From: Trinickia symbiotica
GTDB taxonomy: Bacteria > Pseudomonadota > Gammaproteobacteria > Burkholderiales > Burkholderiaceae
Direction: 5' to 3'
DNA: 64,000 bases
NCBI RefSeq assembly: GCF_002934455.1
Contig: NZ_PTIR01000001.1
Coordinates: forward strand, 248,001-312,000
Of the stretch, positions 18,740-28,419 are shown piece after piece. The translations under genes were made by a program, and so were the position numbers. The first letter of the stretch is position 1, and each line of letters opens with the position of its first letter. The notes under the pieces are model-generated. The model was not told the origin of the DNA, did no database searches, and was given only the letters and a program-made list of their open reading frames with translations.

Positions 18740-19696
18740 TCAGAGCGCCCCCAGAAATGCCAATGCCGCCGGCTTGAACACGCTGAACGCTTCAACAAAT
18801 GTCGGCCTTATCGGCCCGTAAATCAGCGGCATCAGTACATCCTGATATTCCCGGTGCGTCTTCTCTTCGGATTCTGCAACCGTCAATGCGGCCATCAAGC
18901 ATCGTTTCGGGTCTTCGACGAATGCCTCATGAAGGCGGAATTCCTTCCGGTCAAAATCGACGAGATCGCCAAAATGAACAGCTGCTCGCTCAACCAACGC
19001 CGGATCCGATCGAACCATGCAGTACGTGTCGTAGACGTGGCGAACGAGAGCACTATCCCACTTTTCTCGAACACCGGCCCGGTGTTCGGCATGCCGGCGC
19101 AGGAAGGACAATACCTTTTCCGCCAGCGTCTCTTCGATTGCAATACACGCCATCTCAAAGGATTCGCCTGACCGATCGGCAAGTTGATCGATCAGATAGC
19201 CGATACGCTTTTGTTCGACCGCGAAACGCGGGGATCGCGCCGTGAACTCGAGACTCAAATGCGGGCGCAAGCTGTTATGCGTGGCGTATCGCGTCTCGTA
19301 GAGCCAGCCCGATGCGAAATAGCGATTTTCGTTCAGCGCCCGCTGCTCTTCATCAACCACAGCGAAGCCCAATGCAGTCATCACATCAACGACGGCATCC
19401 TTCAGCTTGCCGAGATGCGCCCTCAAGCCGTTCTTCGATAGGCCATGATCCGCATCCAGCACTACCTTCAGGTCGACGTCTTCTGACATCCGCTCGATCA
19501 GGCCATACGCCTTCGACAGACTCGTTCCTCCGCAGAACACGAACGTGACGTTCGGATGCCGCAGTGCGGCCAGCGCACGTAACGCGTCAGTGACGTGAAC
19601 ATCCTTCTCAAGGACAGCCGCAGAGAGGTTTCCGGCAAGCCCCTCTGCAACTAGAGCATCAATAAGCTCCTTCCGTTCGCTTGAGATTGTTTTCAT
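18740..19696 (-). CDS. AbiEii/AbiGii-family nucleotidyltransferase toxin
   Basis: Toxin of a type IV toxin-antitoxin / abortive-infection pair. The 318-residue product has the AbiEii nucleotidyltransferase core: LEKDVHVTDALRAL, then FVFCGGTSLSKAYGLIERMSEDVDLKV near residues 53-78. In that stretch GG(T)S and D-x-D (SEDVDLK) are the catalytic nucleotide-binding and metal residues. Later LSLEFTAR and IEETLAEKVLSFLRR match the family. It overlaps the antitoxin-like gene upstream by 38 bp, which implies coupled expression. Characterised members (MenT, AbiEii) transfer nucleotides, in the best-studied cases to tRNA. Confidence 0.88.
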   Translation of the reverse strand: MKTISSERKELIDALVAEGLAGNLSAAVLEKDVHVTDALRALAALRHPNVTFVFCGGTSLSKAYGLIERMSEDVDLKVVLDADHGLSKNGLRAHLGKLKDAVVDVMTALGFAVVDEEQRALNENRYFASGWLYETRYATHNSLRPHLSLEFTARSPRFAVEQKRIGYLIDQLADRSGESFEMACIAIEETLAEKVLSFLRRHAEHRAGVREKWDSALVRHVYDTYCMVRSDPALVERAAVHFGDLVDFDRKEFRLHEAFVEDPKRCLMAALTVAESEEKTHREYQDVLMPLIYGPIRPTFVEAFSVFKPAALAFLGAL

Positions 19697-20084
19697 ATTG
19701 AATCGTGTTCTTACCGAAACCTAGTTTCCTGCCGATGCGGCGATTCCCTGTGTTGATCACTACTCCCGCCGGCAGTTGGGTCGTCCTGCCGGAGTTGTAC
19801 CGCTCCGCCTGCCTGGACGGGTAGATCTTCACCCCCATCCTGGTCAGTGCCTGCTCGGCCAGAACTTCCACCGGCTGCGTAGGAATGGGCTGACCGGACA
19901 AGGCGCTACGCTTTGCTTTCGCATACACGCCCACCCCAAGCTTCACGATAACGCCACCCTCAACGAGTTTGCGCAGCGCGCGACTAACCTGGGCTTCGCT
20001 GCCAAAGCGCGCAAAGTCTGTCCGCAAGAACACGTCGGCCATCTGTTTGGCGATCGATATCCTCAGGCGGTCTTCCAGGTACAT
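19659..20084 (-). CDS. AbiEi-like / DUF6088-type antitoxin
   Basis: A 141-residue protein starting MYLEDRLRISIAKQMADVFLRTDFARFGSEAQVSRALRKL, a winged-helix DNA-binding start. GGVIVKLGVGVYAKAK (wing) and the C-terminal LAEQALTRMGVKIYPSRQAERYNSG follow, as in DUF6088/AbiEi antitoxins that pair with AbiEii toxins. It comes first in the operon and overlaps the toxin by 38 bp. Such antitoxins usually repress their own promoter; no clear operator is visible. It is somewhat shorter than typical members (about 190-200 residues). Confidence 0.78.
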   Translation of the reverse strand: MYLEDRLRISIAKQMADVFLRTDFARFGSEAQVSRALRKLVEGGVIVKLGVGVYAKAKRSALSGQPIPTQPVEVLAEQALTRMGVKIYPSRQAERYNSGRTTQLPAGVVINTGNRRIGRKLGFGKNTIQYENNLKRTEGAY

Positions 20085-21122
20085 GACAATCTCCGATCAT
20101 CGGGTTTTCAATCATTCTACTCCAACTTATTGATATTGCTGAGAGAATCTTGTCAGATCCCGATCATTCGGTAGGCCCCCAATCTAGCCTGGCACCCGAA
20201 AATTGCCCCGCGAAGCTTTGCTGCGTCGGTAACAATACCGGCCGCAGGAGTCGACCCGCGGTTTGCCCCCCAAAATTCGGACGATCCCCTGTTTCAGGCA
20301 CTCGAGTTGGCGCGCCACCTCTGGCGCGAGAGCCGGCGCCCCGCAACCGCCCTCTCGCTTTGCACACTCGCTCGGCCATTCTGACTAACTCGACCGAATA
20401 CCTCCGCGAACCGGTGCGCACATCGCAAATCGACAAACTGGGCTAGCCGACACCGGGTGGCAACCGGTCAGACTCGGGCGGCACGTCGACGTGACGCTCG
20501 CCCTTACCCCGCGCAAATTGTCGCAACTACCTTGCGAACTGCGGTCACGGAGGAAACAGACTGGTACCGCCGATCTAGCAAACTCGGCCGGCGCAACAGC
20601 CAACACCGACTGGCATGCTCGCTGTCTTTGGATATGGGACCAACGGAATCGCATGGGTGATCTCACAAACTCTGTAGATTGACTTCACGGAATGGTACCG
20701 AACTGCATGCACGAAAAACGATATGGAAAAGGTGACTGCAGGATAGGCTCGCGCCGGTTTTGGGCACCGTGCACGTCGCGAAGTCGAGTCATCACCGCGT
20801 CGCCCCTCAATTCTGGCCGTGTATGGCTCGTTACGAGTCGATACGACGCGCCCGCAAAGGCAGCGCCGTGCTAGAGGCCGCATCGGCCGGAAGAAGACAT
20901 TCAGGAGACGCCGGCCACGGACCGCTCCAAATTCGTATTGCCGATCGGCGTGTACCGAACGTGCCGCTTTTTCAGGCGATCGGCGCAATTTGCTCTAGCT
21001 TAGGCAACGTTTACCGCCTACATTGGACATACGATTGATTTGGCGGCAAGTATTGCCTATGCGACGCCGACTGCTGTCCTCGACGTGATGTAAGCTTGTC
21101 CGCTGACAAAAACGGGGGTCAC
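20085..21122. other. 1-kb gap inside the island, no convincing gene
   Basis: Frames here are short and lack family motifs. The sequence looks like a mosaic of decayed material (recurring AAAATTGCCCC/CCAAAATTCGG-like pieces and CGGCCGGA-type words). It may hold the divergent promoter region for the AbiE operon. Confidence 0.45.
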
Positions 21123-21416
21123 ATGGAAAAGCTGATACTCGAAGCTATCGCAAACAAGCAGTTGATAGAGTTCTATTACCATAATCTTCCGCGAATTGCC
21201 GAACCCCATGTATTTGGCGTCACAAATGGAACGAGGCAACTGCTCGGCTATCAGACGGGCGGGCAAAGTAGCAACGGTAGGCTCCCTGACTGGCGACGTT
21301 TCGACGTCAACCAACTGTCACGACTTGCGATCCTCGCTCAAACATTTCCCGGACGCCGCCCCATCCCCTCCGGAAAACATAGCTCTTGGGATTTGCGTAT
21401 AGCCATCGTTGATTAG
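21123..21416 (+). CDS. Small WYL-like protein
   Basis: A 97-residue protein: MEKLILEAIANKQLIEFYYHNLPRIAEPHVFGV, then LLGYQTGG and RRFDVNQLSRLAILAQTFPG. The pattern (helix, then IEFYYxxxxR-xxEPxxxG, a GYQ strand and a Fxxxxl-xL end) is that of a solitary WYL domain, the ligand/RNA-binding module common in regulators of defence islands. There is no DNA-binding domain. The start is set at the ATG after GGGGG. It lies 180 bp upstream of the OLD-DUF2130 pair and could sense or regulate it; that is inference. Confidence 0.55.
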   Translation: MEKLILEAIANKQLIEFYYHNLPRIAEPHVFGVTNGTRQLLGYQTGGQSSNGRLPDWRRFDVNQLSRLAILAQTFPGRRPIPSGKHSSWDLRIAIVD

Positions 21417-21595
21417 ATGGCCGCGGATACGCGTGAACAGCTTCCACTGCGCCATAAAACCGGACTGTCGTAGGTCGCCAGGTAGCGGCGTGCTCATCGT
21501 TAGCGAACGATCCGGCGAGAGACTACTTTTTCTGGCAGCGCGTCGGTGTTCACGACTCAGTCTTCGGCGAAACCCACAAGAAACTTGAACGTGCA

Positions 21596-23476
21596 ATGAA
21601 CATCCAATCCGTTCGCATAAAAAACTTCCGCACGTTGAAAGACGTGACGATCCCCTTCGATACCGTCACGACGTTCATCGGGCCGAACGGTGCCGGCAAG
21701 TCAACCGTGCTTCGCGCGCTTGACTGGTACTTTAACGGCAAAGCCGGTTCGCTGACCGAGAAGGACTGTTCCTTCGGAGCGACCGGCGAAGACATCGAGG
21801 TGCAGGTCACATTCGCTGACCTCACCGAAAAAGACCGCGATGCACTTGGCAAATACGCGCCAGACGGAGTCGCAACCTTCACCGCATGGAAGCGCCGGTC
21901 ACCTGATGGCTCCGATGTGCTTTCTGCCAATGCAAAGGGCTTCCCGGATTTCAACGCGATCAAGGCTGCAAGCGGTGCTACCGCGAAGAAGGATCTGTAC
22001 GCCGATCTCCGGCGTAGCCGCTCAGACCTGAATCTCCCAGCGGCAAATACAGGAGCGGCCGTTGAGCAGGCAATGACGACTTGGGAGGCATCTCACACTG
22101 ACCAACTCGTCGATGCTCCCGAGGCGCTGCAAACCAACTTCTTCGGCTTCAACAGCGGCGGCAAGATGAGTGGCCTTTTTGACTTCGTCCTTGTCACTGC
22201 GGATCTTAGGGCGAGCGAGGAGTCGCTCGACGGGAAATCGAGCATCATCGGTCGAATCCTTGAGCGTTCCGTCGATCGTGCTGCGGCTGACGATGAGATC
22301 GCGAAAATCGTCGAGGAGTCACGCGCAAAGCAGCAGCATGTCTACGAGGAGAAGTTCAAAGCGCAGCTAGAAGCTATAACGACACAGCTCAACACGGTCG
22401 TCACCTCCTATTCGCCTGGTCGCGCTGTCACGGTCTCCCCTGCAGAGGTGGAACTCAAGGCCCCTAGGACCACATTCGAGGTGACAGTGCTCGATGGCAC
22501 AACCGAGACTGCTGTGGAGCGACAGGGGCATGGCTTTCAGCGCACGCTTCTGATTTCGGCGCTCCAACTCTTGGCGCAATCAGGCGCAGCGTCGACCGAA
22601 GGTGTCATCTGCCTGGCGATCGAGGAGCCGGAACTTTTTCAGCACCCGATCCAGGCGCAGACGTTCGCGAAGGTGCTCCGATCGCTCGCCGAGGACGCCA
22701 GTAAGCGCATCCAGGTGACATATGCCACTCACAGCCCTTACTTCCTTGAAGCCCGACATTTCGACCAGGTGAGGAGGCTGACGCGGTCAACTGGCGAGAT
22801 GCCGGTCGTTGCTGTCCATCTAGCGACGGTTGGTGACGTAAAGGCCAAACTGGACGGTGTGGTCAGCGCCGATACGGTTGACCGCCAGCTGGACGGCATC
22901 GTGGCGAATCAGCTTGCCGTGGCACTCTTCGCGCATCGCGCTTTCCTCGTGGAAGGTACGACAGAGTCGTCAGTGTTCTACGGCATTGGTGACAAGACTT
23001 CTCTCGGATCGCTCGAGGCCGCTGGCATCTCCATCGTTCCCGTAGGAGGCAAGGCATCCATCCCGCTCACGCACGCGATCCTGACATCGATCGGTATCCC
23101 GGTCTACGCGCTATTTGATGCGGATGGCGGGTTTGAAGCGCGTGCCAAGGCCAAAGGGAAGGACCCAAGCAAGATCGACGATGAGAGGAAGGGCCATATA
23201 GCGGCAAATCGCGCGGCGCTTAAGTACTTCGGTCGCCCTGAGGAGGACTTTCCATCTACCGTCATTGCTGATCAGGTAGCGATCTTTGAGGATCATCTTG
23301 AACCCTTCCTATCGGCGAACTGGGCAGAATGGATTACAGCCTGCAAAAACGTCGAGGCGGCGGCAGGTATCAGTCTCGCGAAAAATCAACTCGCATATCG
23401 AACGGCAACACTTAAGGCTGAGGGCGCGGTGCCAGAAATGCTCACGCGGATCCTGGCCAAGGTAAAGGGTAACTAG
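21596..23476 (+). CDS. OLD-family ATPase/TOPRIM endonuclease
   Basis: A 626-residue protein with an SMC/Rad50-like ATPase split around a helical insert, and a C-terminal TOPRIM nuclease. Walker [10 protein letters not shown] is at residues 29-37, the signature-like [13 protein letters not shown] near 305-318, Walker [14 protein letters not shown] near 338-350 and a downstream ATHSPYFLE. The TOPRIM region has [10 protein letters not shown] (near 451) and DADGG (near 507), the acidic residues needed for metal. This is the architecture of phage P2 Old and of GajA. No UvrD-like GajB follows; the next gene, overlapping by one base, encodes a DUF2130 protein. The two are one operon. Confidence 0.9.
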   Translation: MNIQSVRIKNFRTLKDVTIPFDTVTTFIGPNGAGKSTVLRALDWYFNGKAGSLTEKDCSFGATGEDIEVQVTFADLTEKDRDALGKYAPDGVATFTAWKRRSPDGSDVLSANAKGFPDFNAIKAASGATAKKDLYADLRRSRSDLNLPAANTGAAVEQAMTTWEASHTDQLVDAPEALQTNFFGFNSGGKMSGLFDFVLVTADLRASEESLDGKSSIIGRILERSVDRAAADDEIAKIVEESRAKQQHVYEEKFKAQLEAITTQLNTVVTSYSPGRAVTVSPAEVELKAPRTTFEVTVLDGTTETAVERQGHGFQRTLLISALQLLAQSGAASTEGVICLAIEEPELFQHPIQAQTFAKVLRSLAEDASKRIQVTYATHSPYFLEARHFDQVRRLTRSTGEMPVVAVHLATVGDVKAKLDGVVSADTVDRQLDGIVANQLAVALFAHRAFLVEGTTESSVFYGIGDKTSLGSLEAAGISIVPVGGKASIPLTHAILTSIGIPVYALFDADGGFEARAKAKGKDPSKIDDERKGHIAANRAALKYFGRPEEDFPSTVIADQVAIFEDHLEPFLSANWAEWITACKNVEAAAGISLAKNQLAYRTATLKAEGAVPEMLTRILAKVKGN

Positions 23477-24888
23477 TGATGCATGAAATCATCTGCCCGC
23501 ACTGTGGGAAGGCATTTAAGATCGACGAGGCTGGGTACGCGGATATTTTGAAGCAGGTTCGTGATAAAGAGTTCGAGAAACAGCTGCACGAGCGGCTTGA
23601 GCTGGCCGAGCAAGACAAGCGAAACGCCGTCGAACTTGCCCAAACTAAAGTCGCAAACGAATTGCAGAAGGCTGCGGCAGCTAAGGACGCCGAGATTCAG
23701 GAACTGAAGTCCAGGCTCGATACGGGTGAGGTTGCACGAAAGCTCGCCGTGACAGAGGCCCTAAACGCTGTGGAAAAAGAGCGTGACGCGCTTGCGAACG
23801 AACTTGAGCGCGCGAAGCACGACAAGGAAGCCGCTGCCAAGCTAGCCGAGGCGCGGCTCACGAGCGAACTGACGAGCGCCGTCGCTACGAAGGACTCGGA
23901 GATCCAGGACCTGAAGGCCAAGCTCGACACCATCGAGGTTGCGCAGAAGCTCGCCATCACCGAGGCACTCAGTGCAGTCGAGAAGGAGCGCGACGAACTG
24001 AAGAACGGGCTCGAGCGAGCGGAGCTTGAGATGCAGCTTGCAGAAAAGTCGCTCAAGGACAAGTACGAGACACAGATCAAGGATCGCGATGACGCGATCG
24101 AGCGCCTCCGAGACATGAAGGCTCGTCTGTCGACCAAGATGGTTGGCGAAACTCTCGAGCAGCACTGCGAGACTGAGTTCAACCGCATTCGCGCGACGGC
24201 GTTTCCCAGAGCATATTTCGAAAAGGACAACGACGCGCGGACTGGCAGCAAGGGCGACTTCATCTTTCGCGACTCGGATGAGGCTGGCACCGAGATCGTC
24301 TCGATCATGTTCGAAATGAAAAATGAGAGCGATCGCACCGCCACGAGGAGCAAGAACGAGGACTTCCTGAAGGAGCTCGACAAAGATCGCACCGAGAAGG
24401 GCTGCGAGTATGCGGTGCTAGTCTCCCTGCTCGAACCTGACAGTGAGCTTTACAACACCGGGATCGTCGACGTGTTCCACCGCTACCCGAAAATGTACGT
24501 CGTTCGACCGCAGTTCTTTCTCCCAATCATTACGCTTCTGAGGAATGCGGCGATGAACTCGCTCAAGTACAAGGCGGAGCTGGCTCTCGTTAAGGCTCAG
24601 AACATAGACATCACAAACTTTGAAACCGAGCTCGAGACGTTCAAGACTGCATTCGCGAAGAACTACGATCTTGCCTCCAGGCGCTTCCAAACGGCGATCG
24701 ATGAGATCGACAAGTCGATCGATCACCTGCAGAAGACGAAGGACGCCCTGCTCGGCACCGATCGGAACCTTCGTCTCGCAAACGACAAGGCGCAGGACGT
24801 GACGATTAAGAGACTTACCCGCGGCAATCCGACGATGGCGGCTAAGTTCGCCGAGCTCAAGAATGATGGTCCTTCCGGTGCTGAATAA
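23476..24888 (+). CDS. DUF2130 coiled-coil / PD-(D/E)XK-like protein
   Basis: The 470-residue product begins with a small zinc-ribbon-like motif ([10 protein letters not shown], residues 7-16). A long coiled coil follows (about 25-225) with two imperfect internal repeats of about 80 residues ([20 protein letters not shown] and [20 protein letters not shown]). The DUF2130 domain (about 230-420) holds [10 protein letters not shown] and [10 protein letters not shown], i.e. Asp near 260 and Glu-x-Lys near 280-282, the pattern of a restriction-endonuclease-like fold. Start GTG at 23476 overlaps the OLD stop; ATG at 23479 is the alternative. The domain's activity is not established; tight coupling to OLD suggests a nuclease partner. 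Confidence 0.85.
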   Translation: MMHEIICPHCGKAFKIDEAGYADILKQVRDKEFEKQLHERLELAEQDKRNAVELAQTKVANELQKAAAAKDAEIQELKSRLDTGEVARKLAVTEALNAVEKERDALANELERAKHDKEAAAKLAEARLTSELTSAVATKDSEIQDLKAKLDTIEVAQKLAITEALSAVEKERDELKNGLERAELEMQLAEKSLKDKYETQIKDRDDAIERLRDMKARLSTKMVGETLEQHCETEFNRIRATAFPRAYFEKDNDARTGSKGDFIFRDSDEAGTEIVSIMFEMKNESDRTATRSKNEDFLKELDKDRTEKGCEYAVLVSLLEPDSELYNTGIVDVFHRYPKMYVVRPQFFLPIITLLRNAAMNSLKYKAELALVKAQNIDITNFETELETFKTAFAKNYDLASRRFQTAIDEIDKSIDHLQKTKDALLGTDRNLRLANDKAQDVTIKRLTRGNPTMAAKFAELKNDGPSGAE

Positions 24889-25020
24889 GTCAGATCGACC
24901 ATAGCGAGGGCCGGCGTTTCGTCGGCTTCCCACGTACTTCCGCGTTCGACCGTTGCGGTCAATCGACGGCCGAGGCCAAATCGTTGACAATAGCGGCAAC
25001 CATATGCCGCAATTTCACCA

Positions 25021-25830
25021 GTGGGGCTAACGTTGTCTTCATCACCTATCTCACACGCGAACGCTTCTTACGAGAAGCGTGCCATTGCGTTTCTGGACAT
25101 TCTTGGCTTCTCTGACCTGATAAAGGAAGGTGGGCATGAGCGAGAGATAGGCCAGATCTTTGACCAACTAAAGATTCGTGCAGCACAAGCTGAACGGCAC
25201 CACGGGAAGGGCCGTATGCAGTTCACCGCGTTTTCAGACTGCATAGTTGTATCCGAGGAGTTTCTCGGTGGCTTCGGTGCACTCCGCATCGCGAATTACG
25301 CTGGATACCTTGCGCTCGAACTCTTGGGATACGGCTTTCTGGTTCGAGGTGGACTAACGGTGGGTGATCTTTACCATCGTGAGGGTGTCGTGTTCGGCCC
25401 CGCGATGAATGAGGCCTACAATCTCGAAAGCAAGATAGCTGTCTATCCTCGTCTCGTGGTGACAGAGCCATTCAGAGCAGCAGCGTTCCAAGGCGTACTC
25501 GCGGAAGTTAATGGGCAAACCGACCATATGCGCGTTCGATGGACAATGTCGCAGTACCGGAGTGACTTTGATGGCGTAACGCACTACGATATCTTCCACC
25601 CCCTGGCTCCAACACCTGATCGATTCATATCAATGGGTGGTGCCAAAGGTACTTCCAACGATATGAGAGGACGAGCTTCCATAGCGGCTGTTCGTAACGT
25701 TCGCCAACTACGTTTCAAGGACGCCGTCGCGCAAAAGTACGACTGGATGGACAACTACCTCGAAGTCTGCGTTAAGCAATACGGCTGGCAACCTCTGCTC
25801 GCAGAGGCCGACACTCCACCAACTCCATAA
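25021..25830 (+). CDS. Class III nucleotide-cyclase-like protein
   Basis: Reading from the GTG at 25021 (a TTG at 25033 has a better ribosome site), the 269-residue product carries a single cyclase homology-type domain. AFLDILGFSDLI supplies the first metal Asp (residue 26). FTAFSDCIVVS supplies the second (Asp73), 47 residues on. VRGGLTVGDLYHREGVVFGPAMNEAYNLES corresponds to the RiGihtG...GdtVNxAxRlEs block. The catalytic Asn aligns (Asn130) but the transition-state Arg four residues later is Asn134. There is no membrane or sensor domain. It resembles the stand-alone cyclases of Pycsar-like systems; product and activity are unknown. The next gene encodes a nuclease-like protein. Confidence 0.6.
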   Translation: MGLTLSSSPISHANASYEKRAIAFLDILGFSDLIKEGGHEREIGQIFDQLKIRAAQAERHHGKGRMQFTAFSDCIVVSEEFLGGFGALRIANYAGYLALELLGYGFLVRGGLTVGDLYHREGVVFGPAMNEAYNLESKIAVYPRLVVTEPFRAAAFQGVLAEVNGQTDHMRVRWTMSQYRSDFDGVTHYDIFHPLAPTPDRFISMGGAKGTSNDMRGRASIAAVRNVRQLRFKDAVAQKYDWMDNYLEVCVKQYGWQPLLAEADTPPTP

Positions 25831-25835
25831 AGAAG

Positions 25836-25854
25836 GGGAGCAAGCGCCCCCTTC
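25836..25854 (+). other. Hairpin between the cyclase-like and nuclease-like genes
   Basis: GAAGGGG and CCCCTTC arms around a short loop just after the cyclase-like stop codon; no long T run follows. It may be a weak terminator, leaving the following gene transcribed at reduced level. Confidence 0.4.
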
Positions 25855-25982
25855 TCTACTACTATTCCAGCAACACTTATGCGAAAGCTAATCGATTCTC
25901 TCTATCGCGCGGCGCAATTTCCAGGAATAGAAACGGCACCGATTGCAACCACGGTGAGCCAATAACAAACTTACTGCCGTGT

Positions 25983-26600
25983 ATGACGACCAAAGAAAAG
26001 CTAACTACTGATTGGCCTGCATGGCTAGTTCGAGCACTACAAGGTCTGACGTACTGGACAGGCCATCGCAGATGCTTATATCGAAACTACCCGCTGGCAG
26101 AGGCCGCTTTCGTCGCAGAGTTTTGCAACTTGATCCATGCAAACCTTCCCGACAGGTACAGTCTTCATTGCGAAGAGCAGTATAGCGACTTGATTCATCG
26201 AGATGTTCGTCCGTCAATCCTTACGGAAAGAGCGCGAGCCGACTTGGTCATTTATGAAAAGGTCAAAACGGGAAATGGCGATAGAGACCTCCGCCCGAAA
26301 TTCATAATCGAAGTAAAGCGTGCATCCGCGCCAAAGGCGCAGATTGATGCCGACTTGAAACGCCTGATCGCGGTGCGAAAAGCCTGTCCTGATGTCAAGA
26401 CATACCTTGTGATCGTTGCCGAAGCACATCGACCGTCTCGGTTCGTATCCGATGCGGGCGCGTCAATCACAAAGCGTCAAAGGCTTGATGGTGCTTCCGG
26501 GTATTTCAAGGTACGTCGAACCCTCAAGGCTGCGCACGCGTATACCCAGATCGAACGGTCGCAGTATGCGTGCCTCATCGAGGCATTCGCTGATGCGTAA
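25983..26600 (+). CDS. PD-(D/E)XK nuclease-like protein
   Basis: A 205-residue protein with the arrangement of the restriction-endonuclease fold: an acidic residue in helix 1 (AAFVAEFCNLIHANL, Glu46), Asp87 in RADLVIYE, and Glu110-x-Lys112 in FIIEVKR. The remaining part (LKRLIAVRKACPDVKTYLVIVAEAHRPSRFVSDAG) fits the closing strands and helix of that fold. It lies 152 bp after the cyclase-like gene on the same strand, so it is the natural effector candidate for it. GC content is lower than the chromosomal background. I cannot name a subfamily. Confidence 0.65.
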   Translation: MTTKEKLTTDWPAWLVRALQGLTYWTGHRRCLYRNYPLAEAAFVAEFCNLIHANLPDRYSLHCEEQYSDLIHRDVRPSILTERARADLVIYEKVKTGNGDRDLRPKFIIEVKRASAPKAQIDADLKRLIAVRKACPDVKTYLVIVAEAHRPSRFVSDAGASITKRQRLDGASGYFKVRRTLKAAHAYTQIERSQYACLIEAFADA

Positions 26601-26829
26601 CCCTTCCGTCGAGAGGGGAGCTGCGCTTGTGGAACACCCCTGAACTCAAAAGTTGAACGTCCGCTTGGGAGAAAAGCAAAAGACCGGTTTGGGTCGATCT
26701 GCGACATCCGCCTCCAGCGACGACCGGCCAAGTTGAGCATCGGCCGGCACTTCGGGGCCGCCCTCGTGACTCCCACGCTCCCTGGCAACCGATGATCGAG
26801 CCGCTGGCGGGGGATTTAAAGGTCGCATA

Positions 26830-27351
26830 TCGTCACGCGTGCGGTATCTGACCATGTTCAACCTCGCTATCGACAGCACGGTCAGGGCGTGCGATCTGAC
26901 GACGCTGCGGGTGCGAGACGTCTGTCACGGGGAGCATATCGCCAGCCGCGCGACGATCATGCAGCAGAAAACGCAACGGCCGGTACAGTTCGAGATTACT
27001 GAGCAGACCCGCGACAGCGTGGCGGCATGGATAAGGCATGGGGGCTGCGCGCAACCGACTTCCTGTTCCCGAGCAGAATTCACGACTCTCCGCACTTGTC
27101 GACGCGACAATACGCCCGGCTGATTCATCGGTGGATCGCCTCAAGCGGCCTGGACGATACCGCTTACGGTACTCACGCGATGCGCCGGACCAAGGCGTCG
27201 CTGATCTAGCGTCGGACGAAGAACCTGCGCGCTGCCCAGTTATTGCTTGGCCACCCGGAACTGGAAAGTACAGTCCGCTACCGCGGCATCGAGGTAGATG
27301 ACGCACTTGAAATGGCGAACAGACCGAAGCGTGGGATGCAGCCCGGTTAGC
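26830..27351 (+). pseudogene. Tyrosine recombinase remnant, copy 1
   Basis: Reading starts at RYLTMFNLAIDSTVRACDLT and continues VRDVCHGEHIASRATIMQQK and EITEQTRDSVAAWIRH. It then shifts frame (FLFPSRIHDSPHLSTRQYAR in another frame), reads YGTHAMRRTKASLI to a stop, and shifts again through LGHPELESTVRYRGIEVDDALEMA. This is a short orphan phage-type integrase common in proteobacteria. The N-terminal half is missing and the frame is broken. A second, inverted copy lies at 35110-35690. Confidence 0.85.
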
Positions 27352-27470
27352 GAGGGGACTGACCGGCCAGAACAGATCATAGGCTGGCTACCGCTGAGTG
27401 TCCGCTGCCAGAAGGGAATCGGACGGGATTGGACCTACAATGACGGAACTCTGTTGATCGCCAACTGTGT

Positions 27471-28013
27471 ATGAACCAGCTCATTGTCGGACTCAATTCT
27501 TGGATTATCCAAGATGGAAACTATGATGAATTTAGATGCGGCGATTCATGCAGGTTTGCACTGGAGTTTGGTAGTTTTTCGTTGACTTATTCTGATAAGA
27601 CGGCAATGCAGCGCCAACACAAAGGGACTTCTAAATACGACGTAGTTGCGAGAGTTATTTTCTCGACGCCTCAAGTGTGGGTCATCGACTTCGGAGTCAA
27701 AGTTTTTTCCGAATCGAGACCACCAAGGTTTGCGACTGTCGGACAGTGGGTGCAGGGCGAAGTATGGATCGGTGTCGACCCTTATTTTTACAAAGAGCGT
27801 TTGCATCGAATGCCTGGTATGCCGGATCTCTTTGTCGATTGGCGGGTCGCTCGAATTCAGGTGGAAATCACGCCTTGGATCGAAAGCGCGCTAGGGGGAA
27901 GGACGCTACGAACGCGTGATAGGACACGCGAAGCATGGATCGACCGTACGGCGACAGATGCGTGGAACGATGACAGTGGTGGAGCCGACTATCTCCTGTC
28001 GCTGTCGCGATAG
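27471..28013 (+). CDS. Hypothetical protein
   Basis: A 180-residue soluble protein (MNQLIVGLNSWIIQDGNYDEF) with strand-rich composition (FALEFGSFSLTYSD, VWVIDFGVKVFSES, GEVWIGVDPYFYKERLHR). GC content is lower than that of neighbouring chromosome, typical of island cargo. I see no catalytic motif or membrane segment and do not recognise a family. It stands alone between an integrase remnant and the HEPN-like gene. Confidence 0.5.
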   Translation: MNQLIVGLNSWIIQDGNYDEFRCGDSCRFALEFGSFSLTYSDKTAMQRQHKGTSKYDVVARVIFSTPQVWVIDFGVKVFSESRPPRFATVGQWVQGEVWIGVDPYFYKERLHRMPGMPDLFVDWRVARIQVEITPWIESALGGRTLRTRDRTREAWIDRTATDAWNDDSGGADYLLSLSR

Positions 28014-28419
28014 ATGCCGGTTATGCGTTCAAAAGTGGACGCTCGGCCGTCATCTCTCAATGTCCGCAACGGGGTGGACTTCGGAAATTAGGCCGGCTCG
28101 GCGATGCGCGATAATCGACGAGCCTCGAACTTCCGGGACCCGCCATCAACAGACGTTGGCACCACATCTAGCGTGGACGTTCAAACGTCGGCTTCCGCCA
28201 ACGCAGCAGACCGTCGCGCGCTGAGCCCGCCCATCGCGTTGTCAGTCATAACTGACACACAAAAGCACAACCGAAGGTTGGCGAACGTCCGCCATCGAGA
28301 ATCTGATCGTTTTAGTTTGGATCCGGAGATCCATGCTGATATGATCTCGAAACCGCTGGTCGTGGCAAATAACGGGGTTTCTCAGGATTTGCTCACGAGA
28401 TGCCCCCTCTATTATCGTC
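28014..28419. other. 406-bp island gap, no gene seen
   Basis: Only short shadow frames. The sequence contains words (GCGTTCAAAAGTGGACG, GGACGTTCAAACGTCGG) resembling others at about 26645 and 28170, suggesting decayed repeats. Confidence 0.4.

Noticed and set aside
21596-23476. Complete Gabija system
   Set aside because: The OLD-type protein fits GajA, but the next gene is DUF2130 and no UvrD-like GajB helicase is present.
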